Assembly (NCBI RefSeq): GCF_000744255.1
Contig: NZ_JQLO01000001.1
Location: 1,550,001-1,614,000 of the forward strand
Reading direction: 5' to 3'
From: Carnobacterium divergens DSM 20623
GTDB taxonomy: Bacteria > Bacillota > Bacilli > Lactobacillales > Carnobacteriaceae
Length of the DNA stretch: 64,000 nucleotides
Position 1 is the stretch's first letter. Each line of letters starts with the position of its first letter. The translations under genes were made by a program, and so were the position numbers. Positions 39,300 to 47,131 of the stretch are shown one piece after another. The notes under the pieces were generated by a model. It was not told the origin of the DNA. It worked only from the letters and a program-made list of their open reading frames with translations, and searched no databases.

Positions 39300-39788
39300 T
39301 TATTCTGAAATTTGTTTTGTGTCAACTTTTGATAAATTCCATTCAATTGTCGATGTATAGTTTTGAGTTTTAGTTACTCCAGTGTATGTTAGCGAAGAGG
39401 TTACTTTGTCTTTATTTTCTCCAACCGTATTTGTTGTTTTTTTAATGACTGGAGCTGTCGTTTCAGAAAGTTCCGTTTCACCGATTTTCAATGAACGTTT
39501 TTCATCTGTGTCTGTCAGTTTAGCGCTAATTGTAAAACCATTTGTTAAACCGCTATAATCTGTAACTGTATATTTAATTTCCTTTGATCCAAAGTCAACT
39601 ATTGCTGAAAGGGGTTGTGAACCGAAATTAGTTGGACTGTCTATACTTAATATTACATCTCCTCTAGTAATTTCTGCCCCAATCTCTGTACTCCCATTTA
39701 AAGTATCTGCCGCTTGTGCAACCATTCCAATTGATGCCCCTAATAAAATACTTCCTAATAGTAATGTTCCTGTTATCTTTTTTTTCAT
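39300..39788 (-). CDS. Small WxL-like surface protein with altered first motif
   Basis: 162 residues with a signal peptide (cut near AQAADT). The distal WxL motif is present (YTSTIEWNLSK). The proximal motif, normally a Trp after Gly, reads NGFTISAKL, with Phe for Trp. The domain is short and lacks the long insert of classical WxL proteins. It binds the cell wall if still functional. AGGAG precedes the start; the gene upstream ends 11 bases before. Confidence 0.75.
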   Translation of the reverse strand: MKKKITGTLLLGSILLGASIGMVAQAADTLNGSTEIGAEITRGDVILSIDSPTNFGSQPLSAIVDFGSKEIKYTVTDYSGLTNGFTISAKLTDTDEKRSLKIGETELSETTAPVIKKTTNTVGENKDKVTSSLTYTGVTKTQNYTSTIEWNLSKVDTKQISE

Positions 39789-39799
39789 GTTTCATTCTC

Positions 39800-40279
39800 C
39801 TATTCTGTAATTGAATTTGTAATTGTTGGCTGTAAATTCCATTCTAATTTTGCTCCGTATACTCCTGCTTTTGCATTCGCTGAAATCATCACTTGAGTTG
39901 GTAGTGTAGCCTCTTTAATAAGCTTTTGTTGCTGTTGTTTAAAAATAATTGTACTGTTATCTGAAATTTGTTGCCCATTAATTAGTAAGCCAAAGCTCGC
40001 TTTATAATCATTATAATTAGATGACTTTACAACTATCTGCCATCCATTTTCTACTCCTCTATAATCTATTACTTTTGTTTTAATCGGAGCAAGTTGAAGC
40101 TTTTGCTTTTTTCCATCTAGCTTAGCTTGAAATTTCAAATCATTGGGCGGATTCAATGTAAATTCACCGCTAGTTATTTCTCCATCAATAGAAGAGTTAG
40201 TCGTTGCTGCTTCTATTGATGGAGAAAAAGAACTATTTAAATAGCCAATAAAAATAATTAACATTAATTTATTTTTCAT
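39800..40279 (-). CDS. Small WxL-domain surface protein
   Basis: 159 residues from the ATG at 40279 (MKNKLMLIIFIGYL, GGAG upstream). Signal peptide, then a short WxL domain with VENGWQIVVKSS and a final AKLEWNLQP. It overlaps the preceding LPXTG-type gene by 11 bases. Probably a cell-wall-bound partner in the same complex as its neighbours. Confidence 0.78.
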   Translation of the reverse strand: MKNKLMLIIFIGYLNSSFSPSIEAATTNSSIDGEITSGEFTLNPPNDLKFQAKLDGKKQKLQLAPIKTKVIDYRGVENGWQIVVKSSNYNDYKASFGLLINGQQISDNSTIIFKQQQQKLIKEATLPTQVMISANAKAGVYGAKLEWNLQPTITNSITE

Positions 40280-40574
40280 TTTTATTCTCCTTTTTTCTAT
40301 ACAATAAGAAAAACAAAACGAACAAGACAAGAAAGAATCCCCAGTTGATTAGTTGGGAGCTTTCACCTAGTTTAGGAATTATTTCTTCTGACTTTGAGTT
40401 GCTATCATTTTGAGCTTGATCCTCTTTATTGTTATTTTCAGGCGTTTTAGCTATCAATGTTCCTTCAACTGTAGAATAGTTTTCATCTGCATATGTGATT
40501 ACAGGAAAAAGTGTCATTATATTGAATAGGGTAATGGTAATGATGAATACGAATTTTTTAGTTGTTTTTTTCAT
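40269..40574 (-). CDS. Small LPXTG-type surface protein with degenerate sorting motif
   Basis: 101 residues. Signal peptide, a short Asn/Ser/Glu-rich stretch, then IIPKLGESS, a hydrophobic helix (FFLVLFVLFFLLY) and the tail RKKENKNEK. The layout is that of a CscD-type LPXTG protein, but LPxTG reads IPKLG, so it may not be a sortase substrate or may need a different sortase. The ATG shares one base with the stop of the WxL gene before it (TAATG). Confidence 0.72.
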   Translation of the reverse strand: MKKTTKKFVFIITITLFNIMTLFPVITYADENYSTVEGTLIAKTPENNNKEDQAQNDSNSKSEEIIPKLGESSQLINWGFFLVLFVLFFLLYRKKENKNEK

Positions 40575-41905
40575 TACTCTGATACCCCCTTAGTATTTGG
40601 AGACAACGTCCATTCTATAATTGCTTTATCTTTTCTGAGTTCTTTAGCTTGACTGTAGTTAATATGAATCCCTTGTGTTTGATTCCAACTATCGCTAACA
40701 TCTATTTTCCCAATAGCATTAGACGTTGCAATTAGTTTATTATCAATTAGTTTTTTCGTGCCGTTCATTATATAATTTTGAAAACCAATAGAACTTTTAT
40801 TTAGAGAGGCCGATAATACCCATCCACCACTAAGATAGCTTTCAACACTGACTCTTGCTTGGGTATCCCACAAAAGTTCGCTAGTTGAGCTCCCTAGCTT
40901 GTAGCTGCCAAAATGAACAGCATTTGGCACTTCTAACGTCAATGGTGGTATAACATGGACAATAATTTTTTTTTGGATATCTCCGTTCGTATAAACGACT
41001 TGGTAATCTCCTTGTTTTTCAGAATTCACTTCATCTGTAACATTTGTTAATTCCGTATAATTCAGCTGATTGCCATCGATATCTGTCGCATTTTTGAAAT
41101 ATTGAGCTGGATCCCATCGATCGCCTTTGTATATAGTGACTTCCTCTTGTTTTAAATTCAGACTTAAACGATCAGGAGCAAGATATTTTGACATATCTAC
41201 TTTGACATTTGTTGTACTGTAATAGTAACCCTTTGGCATTGACGAGTAGGCTCCTGATCCGGTATTGTGGTTTCGGTACAAACCAAGAAAAACATCCATT
41301 GCACTTTTCACATTATTAAATGTAAAGTTGGTGTTTAAAGTTGCATTTTCTGGTAAATTTGTATCTTCTGTTATTCGTCTAAGTTTTAACTTAACGCCAG
41401 ATGCATTTGCCGCAATTTCTAGTTCAGCTGAATTGTCTTCATTCCGTCCAATCGTTTGCGTTACCAATTCTCCTCCTGGAGTGTATAAGGCGTATTCATC
41501 AGCATTTTCGATTACTTGATCTGCCATTGAGGAACCTGGGGGAAGAATTAACATTTGACTCTCTGAATCGTTATAAAAAGCTCTATTAATAGTATTTTTT
41601 ATTGTTACGTTTTTATTAACTTCAGAATTCATAGCCGATTTGACATAAAGTTTTCCTTCTGAAGGTGTTTGTGAAAATGCAAAATTCCATAAACCGGGAA
41701 TTCCTCTACCAGGCATGCTGTTGTGTCCAGAGAGATTGGTTTTCATCCAATCATTTAATTTAGTCAATTTTTGCTTGTTTACAAAACTATCATTTTCAAG
41801 ATCATAGATATTTTTTGCATGAACACTGTTTTGATTTGTTGTAATAAGGTAGAGACTGAAAATGAGAACTACTAGTGGTTTCCAAATATTTTTATATTTA
41901 ATCAT
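40574..41905 (-). CDS. WxL-domain protein with bacterial Ig-like domain
   Basis: 443 residues with a signal peptide (ending VHAKN). The N-terminal 230 residues are unassigned. A DUF5011/Ig-like domain follows (KGDRWDPAQYFKNATDIDGN, GDYQVVYTNGDIQKKI), then the WxL domain with SGGWVLSASLNKS and the final AIIEWTLSPNTKG. It anchors non-covalently to peptidoglycan. It lies downstream of a DUF916 gene and is coupled to the small LPXTG-type gene. Confidence 0.85.
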   Translation of the reverse strand: MIKYKNIWKPLVVLIFSLYLITTNQNSVHAKNIYDLENDSFVNKQKLTKLNDWMKTNLSGHNSMPGRGIPGLWNFAFSQTPSEGKLYVKSAMNSEVNKNVTIKNTINRAFYNDSESQMLILPPGSSMADQVIENADEYALYTPGGELVTQTIGRNEDNSAELEIAANASGVKLKLRRITEDTNLPENATLNTNFTFNNVKSAMDVFLGLYRNHNTGSGAYSSMPKGYYYSTTNVKVDMSKYLAPDRLSLNLKQEEVTIYKGDRWDPAQYFKNATDIDGNQLNYTELTNVTDEVNSEKQGDYQVVYTNGDIQKKIIVHVIPPLTLEVPNAVHFGSYKLGSSTSELLWDTQARVSVESYLSGGWVLSASLNKSSIGFQNYIMNGTKKLIDNKLIATSNAIGKIDVSDSWNQTQGIHINYSQAKELRKDKAIIEWTLSPNTKGVSE

Positions 41906-41982
41906 TCTATCCTCCCATTATTTTTGCCTTTTGTACTTTATTAAAAGATTCTTTTTTAGTTTAAAATAGGAATGACTCGTTG

Positions 41983-42993
41983 CTAGCCATTTTCAAGATT
42001 TTTTTTACTTTTTTTCTTTAATATTAAAACTAGAATGAAGCAAAGTAAGAAGCAAAATAGTACGAAGCCTACAATGAACCATGTATCATCTTTTTTTATG
42101 GTAACGTCCAGACTATTTAATTGTTTTGCCTCGTTTGACTTAATTTCAAATTCTTTCGTAAATCGCCAATGGTTTTGCAATGAGTTGGCTTCCATTTCTA
42201 AGATGTACTTTCCTGGTTTCAATTCTTTCCCTTGTAAAGGAATCGCAAATTCAAAATTTGACATAGGAGCCATTTGCATTGTTTTTTGTTCATGGGTATA
42301 AAGTAACTGTTTATTTTTAAAAATTTTAGCTTTTGCTTCTAGTTGATTTATTAACACGGGGGTCTTATTTTGAAGTGAAGCGGTAATTACATTCCGGTAG
42401 TTTTTTTGATTCGCTTTCACTTCGTTAAGTCCTAGTTCAGGCTTAATCGCTTCATTTTTTTCATCTAGTTGTATCGCAACAACATAGGCGTAGTTATTTT
42501 TGATTCCTAAACCTTCCTTTGCCTCTTTCACTTCATCTAATTCACTTGATTTTTGTTGTAGTAAAATACCACCTAGTAATATGCCTTCAAATCCTTCTTT
42601 TGGAATCTTGATTTCAATGGGAAGACGGACACTGTCATTTGGTGAAATGACAATGTCGCGTTGAACTTTAACGTAATCTGTAATGATTTTTTTTAGCTGA
42701 GGATCACGTTTGATTGTATTTTTATCGTATTGTACATTTCCATTATTATTCGTTTTTGCTTCGTTTATTTGAGGTTCAACCGTTACCGGTTTATTTGTAT
42801 TGTTTGTAAGTAGAATATAGACTGTTTGAATTTGATTTGCCATTACAGATAAATCAAAATAAGTTTTTTTTACATCCTTTTGATTTACTGGTAATTCTGC
42901 TTCCACCCCAAAATTTAATTCGGATGCTTTTACAGGACTACTTGTTATAAAAAAGAATATAACCATTAGGAAAAACAAATATTTTTTTTTCAG
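41983..42993 (-). CDS. DUF916/DUF3324 WxL-interacting membrane protein (operon I, first copy)
   Basis: 336 residues if read from a CTG at 42993, the only codon with a good ribosome site (AAGGAG, 9 bases before), which gives the signal peptide KKKYLFFLMVIFFFITSSP. Later starts (TTG 42978, ATG 42966) would lack a ribosome site and the basic N-terminus. The mature protein has DUF916 (VYILLTNNTNKPVTVEPQIN, GILLGGILLQ), DUF3324 and a C-terminal membrane helix (GFVLFCFLLCFILVLIL) with a Lys-rich tail. A terminator hairpin lies just upstream, so its level may be lower than that of the gene before it. Confidence 0.82.
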   Translation of the reverse strand: MKKKYLFFLMVIFFFITSSPVKASELNFGVEAELPVNQKDVKKTYFDLSVMANQIQTVYILLTNNTNKPVTVEPQINEAKTNNNGNVQYDKNTIKRDPQLKKIITDYVKVQRDIVISPNDSVRLPIEIKIPKEGFEGILLGGILLQQKSSELDEVKEAKEGLGIKNNYAYVVAIQLDEKNEAIKPELGLNEVKANQKNYRNVITASLQNKTPVLINQLEAKAKIFKNKQLLYTHEQKTMQMAPMSNFEFAIPLQGKELKPGKYILEMEANSLQNHWRFTKEFEIKSNEAKQLNSLDVTIKKDDTWFIVGFVLFCFLLCFILVLILKKKSKKNLENG

Positions 42994-43012
42994 CTTTCTC
43001 TTCTCCTTTCGA

Positions 43013-43047
43013 GAAAAAATGCCACACTAAGGATACTGTGTGGCATT
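43013..43047 (-). terminator. Internal terminator/attenuator in WxL operon I
   Basis: Perfect arms AATGCCACAC (43019-43028) and GTGTGGCATT (43038-43047), then TTTTTT on the minus strand (43013-43018). It sits 5 bases after the WxL gene stop and 20 bases before the next start, inside a run of same-strand genes. Confidence 0.85.
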
Positions 43048-43052
43048 CATTT

Positions 43053-43796
43053 TTATGGTTTAAGTGTTTCTGTACCATTTTCAGGTGTATCTGTTAATGT
43101 CCATGTTAAGGTTGTTTCATAAGCGACAGCATCTTTAACAGTTTTGCCTGGAACAGCTAATGTAATCGCATCTTTTGCTTCAGTATTGTCTTTACCAAAA
43201 CTAGCTACCCATGTTCCTGCTCCTGCATCTTTAGCCGCAGACATAACTTTAGAAGAAGCTCCTGTTGGATCTAATTCAATTGTTGTGTTTACCGTTGGTG
43301 CTGTAGCAACACTAATCGAGTTTGCTTTTGTTTTAGTTAAACTGATTTGCGAACCAATTAATTCTTTATTCAATGTATCGTTATTTTTAAATTGTCCATT
43401 TTGTTTTACTTCTAATGTCCAGCCTGCATTCGTTCCGCGTTTATCGGTCACTTGCACAAAGTTGGGAACTTCTCTAGTACTTTCTCCATCTTTTACTTCA
43501 ACTAATGTTGCATGATACACTTCATCTTTTGTTGAAATTTCATTCATATCAAAGTTTAAGTTTGATGCATAGTCTAGACTTAATGGACCTGGTGTTCCTG
43601 GATCAACGGGATCTGTTGGGTCTGTTGGATCTGTCGGATCAATGGGATCTGTTGGGTTTGTATTAGCTTTAAAGGATACGGCTCCTTTAGAAGTTGCAGA
43701 ACCGCCAGTATTTCCTGCTGCTATAGTGGTTGTTGCTCCTCCTACCAATAATGTTAGTACCATTGCGCTTGTTGCGCTAATTTGCATCAATTTCAT
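43053..43796 (-). CDS. WxL-domain cell-surface protein with DPT repeat
   Basis: 247 residues with a signal peptide (to about IAAGN). A repeat of Asp-Pro-Thr (DPTDPTDPTDPVDPG) serves as a stalk after residue 50. The classical WxL domain has NAGWTLEVKQNGQFKN and the final TTLTWTLTDTPENG. This is the most standard WxL protein in operon I, probably the main wall-bound subunit. It follows the small LPXTG gene closely. Confidence 0.9.
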   Translation of the reverse strand: MKLMQISATSAMVLTLLVGGATTTIAAGNTGGSATSKGAVSFKANTNPTDPIDPTDPTDPTDPVDPGTPGPLSLDYASNLNFDMNEISTKDEVYHATLVEVKDGESTREVPNFVQVTDKRGTNAGWTLEVKQNGQFKNNDTLNKELIGSQISLTKTKANSISVATAPTVNTTIELDPTGASSKVMSAAKDAGAGTWVASFGKDNTEAKDAITLAVPGKTVKDAVAYETTLTWTLTDTPENGTETLKP

Positions 43797-43800
43797 ATAA

Positions 43801-44085
43801 TTAATTTATCTCCTTCTTATTCTTTTTATTTTTTAGTAACACAATAAGTGCACTATTTATGATTAACATGCCTATTAAAAATGAATTTAATGACATATGA
43901 TCACCCGTTTGAGGTAATTTTTTTGGTGGTTCTTTTTCTATTGGCAAAGGCTTTGGTGGTTCTTCGTAGCTTCCAGTAAATTCAATTCTAGCTTGGCTTT
44001 TATTGCTATCTGCACAAGCAGAATAAGGAAAGACCATTAATAAGGCTAGTATGAATCCAATCATCTTTACTTTAATCAACAACAC
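43801..44085 (-). CDS. Small LPXTG-anchored surface protein (CscD type)
   Basis: 94 residues from a GTG at 44085 (nearby TTG codons at 44082 and 44079 are also possible; GAGAGG serves all). Signal peptide, then ARIEFTGSYEEPPKPLP, LPQTGDHMS, a membrane helix and KNKKNKKEIN. The covalent sortase motif is intact. Such proteins accompany WxL and DUF916 proteins in csc clusters. Confidence 0.85.
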   Translation of the reverse strand: MLLIKVKMIGFILALLMVFPYSACADSNKSQARIEFTGSYEEPPKPLPIEKEPPKKLPQTGDHMSLNSFLIGMLIINSALIVLLKNKKNKKEIN

Positions 44086-44095
44086 TCATCCTCTC

Positions 44096-46534
44096 TTAGT
44101 TTTCAGGAACATCCGCCAACGTCCAGACTAACTCACTTGTATAGTTTCCAACTAACGCTGCACCTGCTGGAACGAGAAGACGCAGTCCCTGTTTTAGTTT
44201 CCAATTAAGCTCGTTAGGAAATTTATCAGCCGTAGTTAAAATTGGGACTAGCGTGTCAAGGGAAGTTACTCCTTGATTGTTCGTTTCGTCATCATAATAA
44301 TAGAGTTCTGCTCCCAAGGGGGTATTCTTACTATCTTTGAAGGTACTGCTTTTTACACTTAATGTTAAATTGCTAGGTTGTCTCCTTGTATCTTCAAAAG
44401 TAAGGATAGCAGATTGATTTTTTCGGTTTAAAATTGTTTCTTTCGTACTGACGTCATTTTCGCCATAGTCGAGTGTTGTTGCCTTAAAAAGTAACGAGTT
44501 GGTTGTCATTTCAATACTTACTGAATTAAAAGAATTTGATTTTTCAATCGCTTCTTTTACTTGAATGTTATTTTTTTCTTTTGGAATAGGAACGACTTCC
44601 CCGTCTGAATAACCCTCTTCCATTTCAAAGGTAATAACTAGAGTGGTCTCAAGTTTCTCTGGATCAGCCGTTGCCTCAACTGGAATATCAATTTCTACTT
44701 GTTTCCACTCATCTAATTTTTTTTCTGACCATGTATCGTCTGATAATGATTTCCCTTTAAATTGAATTTTTTTGATAGAAGAATGTAACGGGATCACTAT
44801 TTTTTGCTTTAACTCATATTGTTCACTAGCATTTTTTTTCAGTGTCAGCTGATTGGTTAAATCAATTTCATCTTTCATAGCTGTTTCAATTAATTCACTA
44901 TCGGAATGATTGCTTGCTTCATAAGTTTTATTTAAAAGACTTGTTTTTGTAATACGTGCTTCTGGCTGGTTTTTAACATACAAATACTGAACCTCTTGGT
45001 CTTGTTTTTGAAAGGTTCCTTTCGCATTGGTTGGGGTTGTTTTTAACGTATATTCGCCCACTTCTTTTGCTTCAGTTTGATACTCTTGATCAAGTTCACC
45101 TTTTAAAACAATGTCGTCTACTATGGGTTGTTTGCTAGATTCTTCTAAATATTTCACAGTTACATCTCCAGCAATTAATCGAACAGGTGCTTTTGCTTCA
45201 TTTGTTTTTAAAATACGATCCGTTTCGTCCACATTGGAAACGATTAAATCTGCAATGTTCGGAATATTCACATAATTATTCTCTCCAGGTACCGTTTCAA
45301 AGTGATTTAATTTGCCCTCTGCATAACTGCCTGTCACAATAAATTCATATAGATGATTGTAAAATTTAGGATCATCTAAAAATTTCTTTCCGTCAATGAT
45401 TAATGTTGAACCCTCGATACTGACATCAAAATCTTTTTTTTCACCACTTTCTCGATCGATACAGGTGACATCGTCTACTTTGAACTGCGGCGGAAGAGTA
45501 TCTTTAATTTTATATCTCGGTTCAGGAACGGGAACTACTTTTGCTGGAATCTGAGAAATGATTGAATATTGAATTTTCCGTTGATCTTTGTTCTCATCTG
45601 TATTGATTGCTATTTTGTTAGGTGCGGGGTAGTTTAAGGGTAAAAGCAATTGGCTTGCATAGCCAATTGTTGATTCATCAATGGCCGTTGTGGTTGTTGT
45701 AACAGCTATATTGAGTGAATCCGTATCTTTAAACGTAACAGATACCCACCTTGTCATATCATTTGCTTTCACATTCCAATCATCGTCCCACCAATAACTT
45801 CTTTTAGGAGATTGCAAATGAAGTCGATTGTCGTCTACCATGTCTCCTACAACCTCACTTGTGTTCAAAACATAAACATGTTCAATATTGGAATCAAACA
45901 AATCCATCGCTTCTTCTCTATCAATATCTATAAAGGTTAAATAACCAGTAATTTTAGCAGGTTCTTGCGTATCATGATATTTAAAAGAGTAACGTACTTC
46001 GGCTCGATCTTGGTTAGAACTACCCGTTGCTGAAATTCCTAGAAAAGAAGTATATAATAGACCACTATTATCTCCTCCAAGACCAAAGGTAGCCTCCTTA
46101 CTAACAGAAATAATCTCTTCAACTAAATCAATTTGCCTCCCTTTATAAAAACCAACATCTTCAAAAATGATTTTTCTTCCCTCTTTGGCACCTTCGCTTG
46201 TAACTGTAATGGCTGATTTTGTATAAACTTCCGACTTATCGCCACGTACGACAGTTACTTTTGTCTTTCCTTTTGAATACCGAGGAACAAAAGCATATTC
46301 TCCTTCTAATGATTCTTTTATATCTTTTGGATTTAAAACAACTACTTTAGAATGCGATGAATTTCGTAATTCTTTTTTTAAATCAGGATTATAAGAGTAT
46401 GGCGCATTTTTTTTTTGCATTTCATCCTTTTCTCCAAAACCAGCAGCTTTTACTTGTTTAATCGTTATTGATCCCATTGTAAAAATCATTAATAGGAGTA
46501 CTAACCATTTTTTGTAATTTAACTCATGTATCAC
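44096..46534 (-). CDS. Large WxL-domain protein with MucBP-like domain
   Basis: 812 residues from a GTG at 46534 (GAAGGAGAAGG upstream). After the signal peptide (ending VKAAG) come about 420 residues of beta-rich adhesin-like sequence (YTSFLGISATGSSNQD, WWDDDWNVKANDMTRWVSV), then a MucBP-type repeat (VTVKYLEESSKQPI, LYVKNQ). The C-terminal WxL region has TLSVKSSTF and ends YTSELVWTLADVPEN. It is the first large gene of the operon and a candidate for the ligand-binding subunit. It contains very few Cys. Confidence 0.85.
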   Translation of the reverse strand: MIHELNYKKWLVLLLMIFTMGSITIKQVKAAGFGEKDEMQKKNAPYSYNPDLKKELRNSSHSKVVVLNPKDIKESLEGEYAFVPRYSKGKTKVTVVRGDKSEVYTKSAITVTSEGAKEGRKIIFEDVGFYKGRQIDLVEEIISVSKEATFGLGGDNSGLLYTSFLGISATGSSNQDRAEVRYSFKYHDTQEPAKITGYLTFIDIDREEAMDLFDSNIEHVYVLNTSEVVGDMVDDNRLHLQSPKRSYWWDDDWNVKANDMTRWVSVTFKDTDSLNIAVTTTTTAIDESTIGYASQLLLPLNYPAPNKIAINTDENKDQRKIQYSIISQIPAKVVPVPEPRYKIKDTLPPQFKVDDVTCIDRESGEKKDFDVSIEGSTLIIDGKKFLDDPKFYNHLYEFIVTGSYAEGKLNHFETVPGENNYVNIPNIADLIVSNVDETDRILKTNEAKAPVRLIAGDVTVKYLEESSKQPIVDDIVLKGELDQEYQTEAKEVGEYTLKTTPTNAKGTFQKQDQEVQYLYVKNQPEARITKTSLLNKTYEASNHSDSELIETAMKDEIDLTNQLTLKKNASEQYELKQKIVIPLHSSIKKIQFKGKSLSDDTWSEKKLDEWKQVEIDIPVEATADPEKLETTLVITFEMEEGYSDGEVVPIPKEKNNIQVKEAIEKSNSFNSVSIEMTTNSLLFKATTLDYGENDVSTKETILNRKNQSAILTFEDTRRQPSNLTLSVKSSTFKDSKNTPLGAELYYYDDETNNQGVTSLDTLVPILTTADKFPNELNWKLKQGLRLLVPAGAALVGNYTSELVWTLADVPEN

Positions 46535-46672
46535 GTTTTAACCTTCTCCTTCTTGTTTTAACAAAAAATAAATGAATGCATCCTTGGTATTATTGACTTT
46601 TTTAACTGCCTATCTCTACCCTCAAATAGCCGAATATACTATTTTAATTTCTTTTTTACTGTTAGGATTCAA

Positions 46673-46888
46673 TTATCTTAATAATAATACTTCTTCAAAA
46701 TACTCAATATTTTTTATACAATCAACTTTTGGAAATTTTGTTAAAAGTAATTTTTTCATATCTTTTTGATCAAGCTCTTCATAAATAATTAAGCTTCGTT
46801 TAAAGGTTTTACATACCCCCTGTTGAATAACTTGAAATTCAACAAAGTATAAAAATCCATCTCTCCAACTTTCATCAATTGTCGTCAT
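46673..46888 (-). CDS. Small unknown protein at head of WxL operon I
   Basis: 71 residues, no signal. It starts at an ATG with AAAGGAAG at 8 bases, so it is likely translated. It has an N-terminal beta-rich part (GFLYFVEFQVIQQGV) and a charged helix (DQKDMKKLLLTKFPKV). I do not recognise the family. It lies 138 bases before the large WxL gene and is divergent from the regulator at 47132. Confidence 0.55.
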   Translation of the reverse strand: MTTIDESWRDGFLYFVEFQVIQQGVCKTFKRSLIIYEELDQKDMKKLLLTKFPKVDCIKNIEYFEEVLLLR

Positions 46889-47044
46889 TTCATCAACTTC
46901 CTTTCTAAAGCTAGCATATAAACTATACGTTTTTAACTACAGTTAACAATACAACTATTAAACCGTGCCTGTAAATATCAAATAACGACACTTAAATGTT
47001 TGAATTTGATTGGAATATTCGCTCTATATCTTTTTTATATGTGA

Positions 47045-47087
47045 TAAACTAAAAAACCGTTCCTCTGTTTTTTAATAATTTAGTTTA
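47045..47087. promoter_or_regulatory. Inverted repeat in the divergent regulator/WxL promoter region
   Basis: TAAACTAAA (47045-47053) and TTTAGTTTA (47079-47087) are 25 bases apart, ending 44 bases before the regulator start. It could be an operator for divergent control of the regulator and WxL operon I. The region is very AT-rich, so chance is possible. Confidence 0.4.
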
Positions 47088-47131
47088 TTAAAATTTAATA
47101 GTTGTCAAATAATAGTTATAAAGGAGTTCGT

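Noticed and set aside
46572-46769. Plus-strand open frame between the WxL operon and the regulator
   Set aside because: It overlaps the minus-strand gene at 46673-46888, which has a proper ribosome site; the plus frame has none.
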